From assembly GCA_964618855.1 (NCBI GenBank), contig CAZUCD010000007.1:1-46806 (forward strand): a DNA stretch of 46,806 nucleotides, read 5' to 3'. The notes beneath the pieces are model-generated. The model had not been told where the DNA came from and ran no database searches. It was given only the letters and a program-made list of their open reading frames with translations. Both the position numbers and the translations under genes were made by a program. The DNA is from CAZUCD01 sp964618855 (lineage in GTDB: Bacteria; Sumerlaeota; Sumerlaeia; SLMS01; JANRJK01). Position 1 is the first letter of the stretch. Each line of letters opens with the position of its first letter. Below are positions 18,303 through 26,320 of the stretch, one piece after another.

Positions 18303-19523
18303 TCAAGGCTCCTTGTTGCGCCGCCGGAGTTCCACGCCCGCGTCGGGCTGGTCCACGAGGACGATCATCTTCAGGTAGTCGGTTTCCGGCGTGGAAAGCA
18401 GTGGTGCATGGTCGGCAGGCGGGCCCGCGCGTTCCGGCAGGATGCGAAACTGGCGTCTGGCGTCACGAGCCGCCATCCGCAGCGCCTCCAGGAAATCCTC
18501 GCGCCCCACGTGGTGGGAACACGAGCACGCGACCAGGATTCCTCCGGGCGCCAGGTGCCGCATCGCGAGCCGGTTGACGTCGGCATAGCCGCGGAGGGCG
18601 ACCTCGCGCGACTTGCGGCTCTTGGCGAACGCGGGCGGATCGCAGATGACAAGCTCGAACTCGCCGGAGAGTGACCGCAGGTGGGCGAAGACATCCGCCT
18701 CCACGGTGGCCAGGCGTGATGGATCGAATCCATTGAGGCGGGCACCATCGCGGACATCCGCGAGCGCCGCCGCCGATGAGTCCACCGCGGTCACGTGCGC
18801 GGCCCCTCCGCGGAGCGCGTGAAGCGACCAGCCCCCGGCATGGCAGAACAGGTCGAGCACGCGCGCATCACGGCCAAATCGCCGCGCCAAGTCCCAGTTC
18901 TCCGACTGATCAAGGAACAGCCCCGTCTTCTGGCCCCCGCGCAGGTCGACGAGCATCGCCACGTCCCCGAACTCGACGCGGGCACGCGCCGGTGGATCGC
19001 CGAAGACAACCTCGGCGCGCTCGGGCAACTGCTCGTACGCCCGGGCGGCGGAGTCGCTGCGGTCGATGAGTGACTCGGGAAGCAAGTGCTCGCGGATCAA
19101 GTCGATGAGCAGGTCGCGCCGCGCCTCCATGCCCGCTGTCAGCAACTGCATCACGATGTGTCCGCCAAACCGATCAAGGATCAGCCCCGGAAGTCCGTCG
19201 GCGTCCCCGTGCACGAGCCGCAGCGACGTGCGCCCGCCGGCGAACCGCTCGCGGAACGACCTCGCCTGAAGGAGCGCCTCAACCAGGTAGGGCCGGTCCA
19301 TCGCGACGCCGGCACGGGAGTAGATCCGCGCCGCGATCAGCGCGTGGGCGCTGTGGAGTGCCGAGCCGAGGAACTCCCCCGAGGCGGCGAAAACCGCGCA
19401 CTCCCCTCCGTCAACAAGCGCGGGGTCCCGCTTGGCGATCTCGTTCGAGAAAATCCAACGGTGCCCCCGCGACACCCTCCTCAGGGCCTCGCGGTGCAGG
19501 TCGATGCGGGGGAGTTGGGCCAA
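18303..19523 (-). CDS. rlmI: RlmI-like class I SAM methyltransferase (23S rRNA m5C-type)
   Basis: About 406 aa. An N-terminal PUA-like domain (REALRRVSRGHRWIFSNEI) is followed by a central beta-strand module. The Rossmann methyltransferase has DLRGGQKTGLFLDQ, the SAM motif VLDLFCHAGG, CDPPAFAKS and the catalytic-Cys region CSCSHHV. RlmI methylates C1962 of E. coli 23S rRNA; the assignment is by family. No ATG exists near the N-terminus. I chose TTG at 19523, 11 nt after the DUF3299 stop, because it places the PUA domain as in relatives, but no clear ribosome site supports it. Probably the last gene of the minus-strand run from 23478. Confidence 0.85.
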   Translation of the reverse strand: MAQLPRIDLHREALRRVSRGHRWIFSNEIAKRDPALVDGGECAVFAASGEFLGSALHSAHALIAARIYSRAGVAMDRPYLVEALLQARSFRERFAGGRTSLRLVHGDADGLPGLILDRFGGHIVMQLLTAGMEARRDLLIDLIREHLLPESLIDRSDSAARAYEQLPERAEVVFGDPPARARVEFGDVAMLVDLRGGQKTGLFLDQSENWDLARRFGRDARVLDLFCHAGGWSLHALRGGAAHVTAVDSSAAALADVRDGARLNGFDPSRLATVEADVFAHLRSLSGEFELVICDPPAFAKSRKSREVALRGYADVNRLAMRHLAPGGILVACSCSHHVGREDFLEALRMAARDARRQFRILPERAGPPADHAPLLSTPETDYLKMIVLVDQPDAGVELRRRNKEP

Positions 19524-19534
19524 GGTGCTGGGCC

Positions 19535-20332
19535 TTAGAAGTCGCGCGGACCGACGACCTCGTCGGCCTCGATCCGGTAGAGGCTGACAATGGACCTGTT
19601 CTTGATCTCCTCGCCCAATGAAAGCCGGCCCCGCACGGTGATTGGCAGGTCCATCATGATGAAGGCGCGCCCATCCCCGGCCATCCTCACGAGGAACCAC
19701 TCGTTGAGCTTCGGCACGAGACCGAAGCAGCAGACCAAGGGGCTCGAGACGAAGACGAAGGACTTCACTTTGTCGCGGTCCACCTCGACCGGGATCATGT
19801 ACCCCTCGACGGAGATCTTCTCACCATTCAGGTCCCGGATCGGGGGTGGGAACCTCTCGATCGAAGTCAGCGCAGGGGGCACCTCCCCCTCCTTCGGAAT
19901 CGCGGGGGGCTTGTACTCCCAGGAGCCCATCTGGGTGAATGTGACCTTTCGGTAGTCGCCATCCATCACGATGGGTATCTCGCGGATCGTGCGCTTCTCC
20001 ATCTGGGCGGCGTTGGTGAAGTCGAGCTTCCCCGTCGCGAGTGCAATCGCGGCCTTGGCGCCCTCCGCCGAGGCAGTGTTCGGGTTGGATTGCGAGGGGG
20101 GCACGGTGGCTCCGCGTCCGTAGTCGACGAGCTTCCTGCCCTGGACCTGGGGCGGCGGCGCCACTGCCGCTGCGTCAGGGCGCCCGCGTCCGCCCGCCCA
20201 GAGCACGACGCCCGCCGCGCAGGCGAGGGCAACCGCGCCGAGCACGCGCCTGCCCGTGGATCGACGCCGCGCGGGCGGGGGTTCCGTCGCCGCCACTCCG
20301 GCTGGGCTAGTGTTCGTGGTCGTGCTCGTCAT
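19535..20332 (-). CDS. DUF3299 membrane-anchored protein of a metal ABC cassette
   Basis: About 265 aa. A Thr-rich cytoplasmic start precedes one transmembrane helix (RVLGAVALACAAGVVLWAG) and a periplasmic domain. The last 120 residues match DUF3299, with ISVEGYMIPVE, the paired cysteines in SSPLVCCFGLVP, and the segment ending GRLSLGEEIKNRSIVSLYRIEA. DUF3299 proteins are often found beside MacB-type ABC transporters, including the Vibrio zinc-linked zrg genes (from memory). The two Cys could bind metal. The ATG at 20332 lies inside the upstream gene (26-nt overlap). A GTG at 20296, after that gene's stop, is the alternative. Confidence 0.75.
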   Translation of the reverse strand: MTSTTTNTSPAGVAATEPPPARRRSTGRRVLGAVALACAAGVVLWAGGRGRPDAAAVAPPPQVQGRKLVDYGRGATVPPSQSNPNTASAEGAKAAIALATGKLDFTNAAQMEKRTIREIPIVMDGDYRKVTFTQMGSWEYKPPAIPKEGEVPPALTSIERFPPPIRDLNGEKISVEGYMIPVEVDRDKVKSFVFVSSPLVCCFGLVPKLNEWFLVRMAGDGRAFIMMDLPITVRGRLSLGEEIKNRSIVSLYRIEADEVVGPRDF

Positions 20333-20951
20333 GGTCGTGGTCTTCGTGGCCGTGCGCGTCATCCTTCCCCCCAACGCTCTCATTACCCTCAGGGAAGACG
20401 CACACAAAATCGGTGAGTTCGAGGCCGCGCACCACCAGTCGCGGGACCCGGACCTCGAATCGGGTCGTGCCCTTCAGCTTGGGCGCGATCCCCTCGTACT
20501 GAGAAGTTGCTCCCCGGGTCTCACCCGTCAGCGCGCTCTCGATCGCCAGCATGACGACCTCGTGTTCCGTGCCCGCGCCATCGCCATCGAGGGGCTTCAC
20601 GATGATCGGAATCGTCTCGTCGGCGATTCGCACCGCCCCTCGTGCCTCGGCGTCGAGGAAGTAGAAAGTCAACCGGCCGTTGGGGGGATCGAACACGACC
20701 TCGAGGTGGGCCAGGTGGTCGCCAATCACAGCCAGCGCTCCCCCGTGCGGCGCGGTGTGGTGATGGCCGCTCTGTGGCTCCGCCTTGGGCTTGCCGGGTT
20801 CCATGGGTGTCGGGGCCGGCGTGGGGACGGCCACATGAGAAGCGGGCCTGTCGCGTACGACGACCGGAGCCTCCTCGGAACCGCATCCGGCGAACAGGAC
20901 CATGGCGCCAACTGCCGCCCCGGTCAGGAATGTCGTCCCTTTGGGACTCAT
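20307..20951 (-). CDS. Lipoprotein with His-rich metal-binding segments
   Basis: About 214 aa. A type II signal peptide has lipobox LFAGC (Cys about residue 22). A Pro-rich linker is followed by GHHHTAPHGG and a globular domain (GDHLAHLEVVFDPPNGRLTFYFLD). The C-terminus HGHEDHDHDEHDHEH is a clear divalent-metal binding tail. The start at 20951 has GGAGG 10 nt upstream. It lies 16 nt after the permease stop. With the MacB-type ATPase and permease and the DUF3299 protein this resembles zinc/copper handling cassettes; the His tail points to zinc, but the metal is inferred. Confidence 0.8.
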   Translation of the reverse strand: MSPKGTTFLTGAAVGAMVLFAGCGSEEAPVVVRDRPASHVAVPTPAPTPMEPGKPKAEPQSGHHHTAPHGGALAVIGDHLAHLEVVFDPPNGRLTFYFLDAEARGAVRIADETIPIIVKPLDGDGAGTEHEVVMLAIESALTGETRGATSQYEGIAPKLKGTTRFEVRVPRLVVRGLELTDFVCVFPEGNESVGGKDDAHGHEDHDHDEHDHEH

Positions 20952-20967
20952 GGCACTCGAACCTCCG

Positions 20968-22239
20968 TCAGGATTGCGGGGCCAGATCGGCCGCCACTTC
21001 GCCACGGTACGCTGCGGCGGCCGGGATCAAGCCCGCCAGGGCACCCACGGCGAGCATCGCGACGGGCACCGTCAGCAACTCGGGAACCATGCGATAGGCG
21101 TCGAGTGCTATGCCTGTTTGCGAGCGCAGCACCCCGGACGCCACGAAGAGGATGATACCCTGCACGACAAAACCACCCAACGCCCCAATGCCTGCGGTCA
21201 ACGTCGCCTCCCCGATGATCGACACGAACAGGAGCCTGCGACTCGCCCCGAGGGCCCGCATGATGGCGAAGTCCCGTCGCCGCTCGTTGATCGTGTTGTG
21301 GATGCTCGCGAGGATCGTCCCGCCCGCCACGGCCATCGTCAGGTAGGCCACAACCTCCAACACCCGGTTCATCCACCCCATCTTGTCGAACAGATCCGCC
21401 ATGACGCGGCTGATCGGGTAGGCGAGCGTCGCCACGGTCCCCTGCCGGTTGATGGTTTGGGACATGCCCATGCCGACCGCGGGGCTTGTGAACTTGAGGA
21501 GGACCGCGCTGACCTCGCGGTGCTCCGGGGGGATCGTGCGCCCCGCCTCAGCGACGTACTCCGTGCCCGCGCCGCGCAGCACGTGGCCCTCCATCCGGAA
21601 GATGCCCTCGATGGGGATGAAGATCGCCCGGTCGTTGGGTGTGTTGGTCGGGTTCAGGATCCCGACGACGGTGTACTCCTCGTCGTGGCGCTCCGCCTCA
21701 TTGTACGTGAGCCCATGGTAGGGGTTGAAGGTCTGGCCGACGCGAAGGCCCGTCCGCTCGGCCACGTAGGCGCCGACCACAGCCTCCGCATTCTCAGGAT
21801 CAAAGACGCGCCCCCCCGGCGCCGGCCTCAGTCCATCCCCGCCCCGGAAGGCAAACTTCGAGAAGAGATCCGTCGAGGTCCCAACGATGCGGAAACCCTT
21901 GTAGTTGTCGCCAAGCGCATACGGGACGGCGAGTTCCACGTTGGGATCATTGCGCACCTCCTCGTAGATGCGCCACGGGATGTTGCCCGGCGAAGTCTCG
22001 AGGTGGTACACGGCGTTGAGGACAAGCTGGAGCTGGCTCCCCCTGGCGCCGAGCACCGCGTCAAAGCCGATGTCGCTCCCCGTGAACGCCTCATAGGTCT
22101 GCGTGCGGATGCTGAACACGGCCATCGTCAGACCCACGGCCAGCGCGGTGGACAGCGTCGTGACCGCGGTTGCAAGGATGTGCTGGCGCAGGCTGCGCGT
22201 CGCGAGAAGCCAGAGCGTGCCGGCCGCCGTCGCGCTCAC
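20968..22239 (-). CDS. FtsX/MacB-type ABC transporter permease
   Basis: 423 aa. TM1 is near residues 22-44, followed by a periplasmic MacB core domain of about 230 residues containing YNEAERHDEEYTVVGIL. Three C-terminal helices follow, with the coupling region NTINERRRDFAIMRALGASRR, the FtsX signature. MacB-type permeases act as mechanotransducers or extract lipoproteins, rather than importing solutes through a channel. GTG start overlaps the ATPase stop (GTGA). Confidence 0.9.
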   Translation of the reverse strand: MSATAAGTLWLLATRSLRQHILATAVTTLSTALAVGLTMAVFSIRTQTYEAFTGSDIGFDAVLGARGSQLQLVLNAVYHLETSPGNIPWRIYEEVRNDPNVELAVPYALGDNYKGFRIVGTSTDLFSKFAFRGGDGLRPAPGGRVFDPENAEAVVGAYVAERTGLRVGQTFNPYHGLTYNEAERHDEEYTVVGILNPTNTPNDRAIFIPIEGIFRMEGHVLRGAGTEYVAEAGRTIPPEHREVSAVLLKFTSPAVGMGMSQTINRQGTVATLAYPISRVMADLFDKMGWMNRVLEVVAYLTMAVAGGTILASIHNTINERRRDFAIMRALGASRRLLFVSIIGEATLTAGIGALGGFVVQGIILFVASGVLRSQTGIALDAYRMVPELLTVPVAMLAVGALAGLIPAAAAYRGEVAADLAPQS

Positions 22240-22925
22240 GGGCGCACCTCCGCGGCGCGCCCCGCGCGGTTGATCGCGTGAAGGTGCTCCGTGCGCGGGA
22301 GCATCGCCGCCACGGCCGGGTCGTGCGTGACGAGGAGGAGCGTCGCGCCAACCTCACGGCACAGCTCCAGGATCAAACCCATCGCCTCGCGCCCCCGCCC
22401 CTGATCGAGGCTCCCCGTCGGCTCGTCCGCCAGCACCAGCCGCGGCTTGTTCACCATCGCGCGCGCGATGGCGACGCGCTGCTGCTGACCCCAGGACAAC
22501 TCCCGCGGCCGAAAGTCAACCCGGTCCCCAAGCCCCACCCGCGACAGCATCCCCTTCGCGAGCACTCGATCCACCCGGCCCGCGAACCGCATCGCCAGTT
22601 CCACGTTCTCCAGAGCCGAGAATCCCTGCAGCAGGTTGAACGTCTGGAAGACGTAGCCGATCCGTTGTGCACGGAAGGCGTCCATCTCCCCCTCACCGAG
22701 ACGCGTGATGTCCACTCCGTCCACCTCAATGGACCCGCGGTCCGGGCGGACGATGCCGGCAATCACATTGAGGAGCGTCGTCTTGCCCTGCCCCGACTCG
22801 CCGGTGAGCGCGACCAACTCCCCTTGGGCGAGGTGGAACTCCGGCACGTCCAGCACAGGCACATCGCCACCCCCCGGGGAGGTGAACGACTTTGAGACCT
22901 GTTCGAGATGAATCGCCGCTTTCAT
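22236..22925 (-). CDS. ABC transporter ATPase (MacB/LolD-like)
   Basis: A 229-aa nucleotide-binding subunit with Walker A GESGQGKTT, Q-loop YVFQTFNLL, signature LSWGQQQR (a Trp in place of the usual Gly/Gly-Glu context), Walker B RLVLADEPTG and H-loop THD. Partner of the overlapping FtsX-like permease. No clear Shine-Dalgarno is visible. The 74-nt gap to the upstream 50-aa gene may contain its own promoter or be part of a longer transcript. Confidence 0.92.
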   Translation of the reverse strand: MKAAIHLEQVSKSFTSPGGGDVPVLDVPEFHLAQGELVALTGESGQGKTTLLNVIAGIVRPDRGSIEVDGVDITRLGEGEMDAFRAQRIGYVFQTFNLLQGFSALENVELAMRFAGRVDRVLAKGMLSRVGLGDRVDFRPRELSWGQQQRVAIARAMVNKPRLVLADEPTGSLDQGRGREAMGLILELCREVGATLLLVTHDPAVAAMLPRTEHLHAINRAGRAAEVRP

Positions 22926-22999
22926 GAGAAGTCGATCTCAAAAACGGCAGGGGCGGTCAAGTCCAATCGGCGAGCAGCCCGCGCCGGATCCCGTCCCGG

Positions 23000-23152
23000 T
23001 CAGAAGAATCGCAGCCCCGGGGGGATCAGGTCGGGCTTCACGAATCGGATGACGAGGTAGATCACGGCAAGACCGATGACGCCCTTGACAATCATGGCGA
23101 AGATCGACTGCTGCTTGAACCGCGGGATGTCCTGCCCGGCCTTGTCGCTCAT
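23000..23152 (-). CDS. 50-aa single-pass membrane protein with RFVKPDLIP...RFF tail
   Basis: A short gene with a good ribosome site (GAGGTG, 4 nt before ATG). It has a polar N-terminus (MSDKAGQDIPRFKQQS) and one transmembrane helix (IFAMIVKGVIGLAVIYLVI). The tail RFVKPDLIPPGLRFF closely matches the tail of the gene upstream. It starts 8 nt after that gene's stop, so the two are probably co-translated. Function unknown; I do not recognise the family. Confidence 0.7.
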   Translation of the reverse strand: MSDKAGQDIPRFKQQSIFAMIVKGVIGLAVIYLVIRFVKPDLIPPGLRFF

Positions 23153-23160
23153 GCGGCACC

Positions 23161-23478
23161 TCAGAAGAATCGGAATTGGGCCGGAATCAGGTCCGGTTTC
23201 ACGAATCGAACGATCACATAGGCGATCGCGATCAGCACCGCCAGCTTCAGGATGGATGTGAAGATCGAGGGCGGGCGCAGGGTCTTGATCTTCTTGTCCC
23301 CCATGGCGTCCTTGTACTGCTCGAACTTGACCCGGTGCTCCTCGGAGCAAAAGCACTTCTTGGCCAACTTCGGGTCGGCGCTGCGCACGACGCACTGCTC
23401 GCACACGGGGACGTGACAGGTCTCGCAATGCCCGATTGCGCGCTGTCCGGGGTGTTGCTTGCAGATGTCCAGTCCCAT
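23161..23478 (-). CDS. Small zinc-finger membrane protein with RFVKPDLIP...RFF tail
   Basis: About 105 aa. The N-terminal half is B-box-like: C-x2-H, C-x2-C, C-x2-C, then a C-x-C-x3-H cluster (CKQHPGQ, CETCHVPVCEQCVV, CFCSEEH), so probably two zinc sites. A transmembrane helix (ILKLAVLIAIAYVIV) and the tail RFVKPDLIPAQFRFF follow. ATG at 23478 is preferred over 23496 because AGGAG lies 9 nt upstream. B-box-like domains in bacteria are often on rhomboids or small membrane proteins and mediate protein contacts. Function unknown. Confidence 0.75.
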   Translation of the reverse strand: MGLDICKQHPGQRAIGHCETCHVPVCEQCVVRSADPKLAKKCFCSEEHRVKFEQYKDAMGDKKIKTLRPPSIFTSILKLAVLIAIAYVIVRFVKPDLIPAQFRFF

Positions 23479-23676
23479 CGGGGGACGCTCCTGCATTCGG
23501 ATTTCGTGGCCTCACGGCCCGGGTCTGGAGATGGGAGATGATTCCGAACTTTGTGGAGAGTCCACACAAAACCTCCGGCCGCCTTCCTGCGTCATGTTTT
23601 CCGTTGCAGTATCGGGGCCTCCGCCCGCCTGCTTCAGTGTTCTTCCCGATACGACCCCGAACGCAGGACTCCCACC

Positions 23677-24864
23677 GTGTTGCGACGCAAACCCATGCTC
23701 CTAGCCGCCGCATTGGCGGCCATTTTGGCGGCCCATTCCGCCCATTCCCAGGATGCGACCCCCGGACCGGCCCCCACCGCGGAGGCAACCCCCGCAAAGC
23801 CCACGCCGACGCCCAACCCCGCCCATGTCAACGCGGCGTTCGTGCCCTTCGATGGTGGCGTCGATCCCTCCACGCTCACCAAGGAGCAACTCGGCAACAA
23901 CATTGTGGTAACCGGTAACGTTGTCAAGTTCGAGCCGTCCATCGGGGAACGCGTCCCCCATCGAATCACCATGTTCGAGGAAGGCGACCGCGTCTTCGAG
24001 GTCGTCTATTGGCCCGACGTGGCCTCCCGAGTGCACGGCGATAATGAAGCCATGCCTTTTATCGGCCAAAAGCTGTCCGTTAAGGGCAAGATCGGCGAGT
24101 ACCGCGACAAGCTCCAGATCCGCATCAGCAACCCCAAGGCCATCCGCCTTCAGGGCTTCAACGGCTCGGACCAGCCCCCTGCAGAGGCGCCGCAGGTCGC
24201 TGCCGCCGCCAACGCCGACGGCATCCTCACGGTGACCCAGGTCCTCGCGCTCCCCGATTCGAGCAAGCCCCTCACCGTCGAGGGCGAGGTCGCTTCGTTC
24301 AAGGCCTCGTGGGCAGACCGCGCCCCGAACCTCCTCAAGCTGACTGATTCCGAGAGCGAGATTGAGGTGGTGTTCTTCCCAAACGATAATGTGACCGCCC
24401 CGGAGGAACTCCTCAAGTCCGGTTCCAAAGTCCGCGTGGAGGCCCGCCGTTCCGACTTCAACGGAAAGACCCAGTTGAAGATGCTCCCGGGCAAGGAAAT
24501 ACGCCCGGCCGGCTCAGGCCCCGCACCGGGTGCCGAGGCGGGAGGCACCGTCAACCCCGACCGCATCGTGAACTCGGGAGACCTGGACACGATCCACATC
24601 GGCAAGACCGTCACGGTGGCGGGCACCCTTGAGGGGATCGTCCCCGCATCCGAGGGTCGCTATGCCGTCGTCCGCGACCGTGATGGCGTGTTCTTCGTTT
24701 TCATCTCCCCAGAACTGACCGGAAACGCGGACCTGGATGCAAAGCTCGCCAACGGCAACCGCCTGAAGGTGAAGGGCGAAGTCGAGTTCTCGAAGCTGCG
24801 CTCGCAACTCGTGGTCGTCCCCAAGGGGGGAGACTCATTCGTCGTGGCGAAGTCCGGGGAATGA
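23677..24864 (+). CDS. Exported protein with three OB-fold-like repeats
   Basis: About 395 aa. GTG at 23677 has AGGA about 9 nt upstream and gives an RRK N-region; the hydrophobic core LLAAALAAILAAHSAHSQ ends in a signal peptidase-like site. A Pro-rich segment follows. Three repeats of about 90 aa each begin with a (T)VTG/VEG/VAG strand: GNNIVVTGNVVKF, KPLTVEGEVASF and GKTVTVAGTLEGI. Each has a VVYWP / VVFFP / FFVFISPE strand and a late KGKIGEYRDKLQI / RVEARRSDFNGKTQL / VKGEVEFSKLRSQL strand. This is the pattern of nucleic-acid- or ligand-binding OB folds (compare BOF/NirD-like periplasmic domains). Ligand unknown. Confidence 0.75.
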   Translation: MLRRKPMLLAAALAAILAAHSAHSQDATPGPAPTAEATPAKPTPTPNPAHVNAAFVPFDGGVDPSTLTKEQLGNNIVVTGNVVKFEPSIGERVPHRITMFEEGDRVFEVVYWPDVASRVHGDNEAMPFIGQKLSVKGKIGEYRDKLQIRISNPKAIRLQGFNGSDQPPAEAPQVAAAANADGILTVTQVLALPDSSKPLTVEGEVASFKASWADRAPNLLKLTDSESEIEVVFFPNDNVTAPEELLKSGSKVRVEARRSDFNGKTQLKMLPGKEIRPAGSGPAPGAEAGGTVNPDRIVNSGDLDTIHIGKTVTVAGTLEGIVPASEGRYAVVRDRDGVFFVFISPELTGNADLDAKLANGNRLKVKGEVEFSKLRSQLVVVPKGGDSFVVAKSGE

Positions 24865-24885
24865 CCCGGCGGGTTCGGGGGCCCT

Positions 24886-25377
24886 TCAGCGCTTCATGTT
24901 GATGTACTGGAGCGGCACCTTGAACTCGGCGGCGCTCAGCAGTTGTATCACTGCCTGAAGGTCGTCGATCTGCTTCCCCTCGACGCGGACTTCCTCGCCT
25001 TGGATCGACGCCTTCACCTTCAGCCCCGACTCCTTGATTTTTGCGACGACCTCGCGCGCGACATCCTTGTCGATCCCCTCGACGAGCTTGCCCTGGATGC
25101 GTATCGCCCCGAGCGACGCCTCCTCCCGCTTTGAGAGGTCGACGGTTTTCGGGGAGAGCTTCTGGTCCATCAGGCAGCCGATCAGGATCTGCTGGACCGC
25201 CTTGAGCTTCATCTCGTCGGGTACCTCGAGCTTGACCGTCTTCCCCTTCTTGTCGAGCTCGAGGACGATGGTGGCTCCCTTGAAGTCATAGCGCTGGTTG
25301 ATGCGCTGCTTCGTCACGTTGATCGCATTGTCCATCGCCTGCATGTCGATCCTGCTCACGACGTCAAAGGAAGGCAT
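24886..25377 (-). CDS. yajQ: YajQ-family nucleotide-binding protein
   Basis: 163 aa, full-length. Family hallmarks: MPSFDVVSRIDMQ start, INQRYDFKGA, the central GIDKDVAREVVAKIK and the C-terminal VQLLSAAEFKVPLQYINMK-type ending. YajQ homologues bind nucleotides or tRNA, and in Xanthomonas one binds c-di-GMP, which is of interest given the GGDEF/PilZ genes upstream in the window. A good ribosome site (GGAGAGG) precedes the ATG. Lies downstream of the esterase-like gene on the same strand. Confidence 0.95.
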   Translation of the reverse strand: MPSFDVVSRIDMQAMDNAINVTKQRINQRYDFKGATIVLELDKKGKTVKLEVPDEMKLKAVQQILIGCLMDQKLSPKTVDLSKREEASLGAIRIQGKLVEGIDKDVAREVVAKIKESGLKVKASIQGEEVRVEGKQIDDLQAVIQLLSAAEFKVPLQYINMKR

Positions 25378-25405
25378 GGGTGCCTCTCCTGCCTGGAATC
25401 GCGCG

Positions 25406-26320
25406 TCAGCGCATGGGGTGCTTTTCGAAGAAGTCGAGGGCTACCGTGGCGCCGTCCACGGCGGGGGGGACTGCCTTGCGCTTGCGCCGATCCGTCTTCG
25501 AGCCGGGCCACCGGTGGTCCTGGTAGACCAGCGAGATCCGCACGACGAAGTTCTTCATGTTCGCGCGAGGGTAGCCTTCGACGAGGATCCGGCCGTCGGA
25601 AAGGCTCTTGTTCTCCGGCACCTTCGAGCACGCCGTGTAGTCCACCCAGAGCTGCACGGAGTCCTCGCCGGAGGCGAGCACCTTCCACTTGGCCTCCGCG
25701 ACGCTCGCGCCGCCGTAGGGGACGTGTTCGTCGCGCATGCCGTGCATGTGCAGGAGCGGCACCGGCCGCACGGGTGGGGGGACTCGGAAAACCTGCGCGG
25801 GCTGCATGCACCCGGCGCTCGCACCATAGACGGCGAAGGACGCGATGCGGTCCGAAAACTCCGACGCGAGGCGGTAGGCCATATTGCCCCCCGTCTCGTG
25901 CCCGACCACGTGGATGCGCTCGGGATCGACGGGGTACTCCTGGACGAGGTGGTCCAGAAGCGCGCGGAAGAACTCGATGTCGCTTGGGTCGGGCCGGAGC
26001 TCGAAGTGCCCGGCCTTCCAATCGGAGCGGGCCTGCGGGAAGACGGCGATGAACCCACGCTCCCGCGAGGCTTCCACGAAGCCGAGGTCCTTCGCTGTCG
26101 CGGCGGCGGACCCGCCGCGGGGATGGAGCACGAGCACCAGCGGCACCCTGTTCTCCGCCGAGGCCTTCGGCGGAACGCACGCGATGTACTTGCGCGTCCT
26201 GCCTTCCACGCTGATGCGGGATGTGCGGGGAAGCTTGACGTCCGCGCCCTGCGCCGGCGCAGGGGCCGTCGCGATCAGCAGGACCAGCAGCATCGTCAAT
26301 CCCCGGGCAATGATGTTCAC
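25406..26320 (-). CDS. Secreted LpqC/PHB-depolymerase-type esterase homologue lacking the nucleophilic Ser
   Basis: 304 aa with a signal peptide (LTMLLVLLIATAPAPAQG). The fold matches the LpqC/poly-hydroxybutyrate depolymerase/feruloyl esterase group: RKYIACVPP, PLVLVLHP, then VVGHETGGNMAYRLASEFSD. In active members the last reads G-x-S-x-G-G; here residues 140-145 are GHETGG, so the nucleophile position is Glu142 (codon GAG). The oxyanion motif LHGxGG is altered to LHPRGG. The acid (HGMRDEHVPY) and His (DHRWPG) regions remain. It is probably not a serine esterase; a binding or altered-chemistry role is possible. Its ATG overlaps the nfo stop. Confidence 0.8.
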   Translation of the reverse strand: MNIIARGLTMLLVLLIATAPAPAQGADVKLPRTSRISVEGRTRKYIACVPPKASAENRVPLVLVLHPRGGSAAATAKDLGFVEASRERGFIAVFPQARSDWKAGHFELRPDPSDIEFFRALLDHLVQEYPVDPERIHVVGHETGGNMAYRLASEFSDRIASFAVYGASAGCMQPAQVFRVPPPVRPVPLLHMHGMRDEHVPYGGASVAEAKWKVLASGEDSVQLWVDYTACSKVPENKSLSDGRILVEGYPRANMKNFVVRISLVYQDHRWPGSKTDRRKRKAVPPAVDGATVALDFFEKHPMR

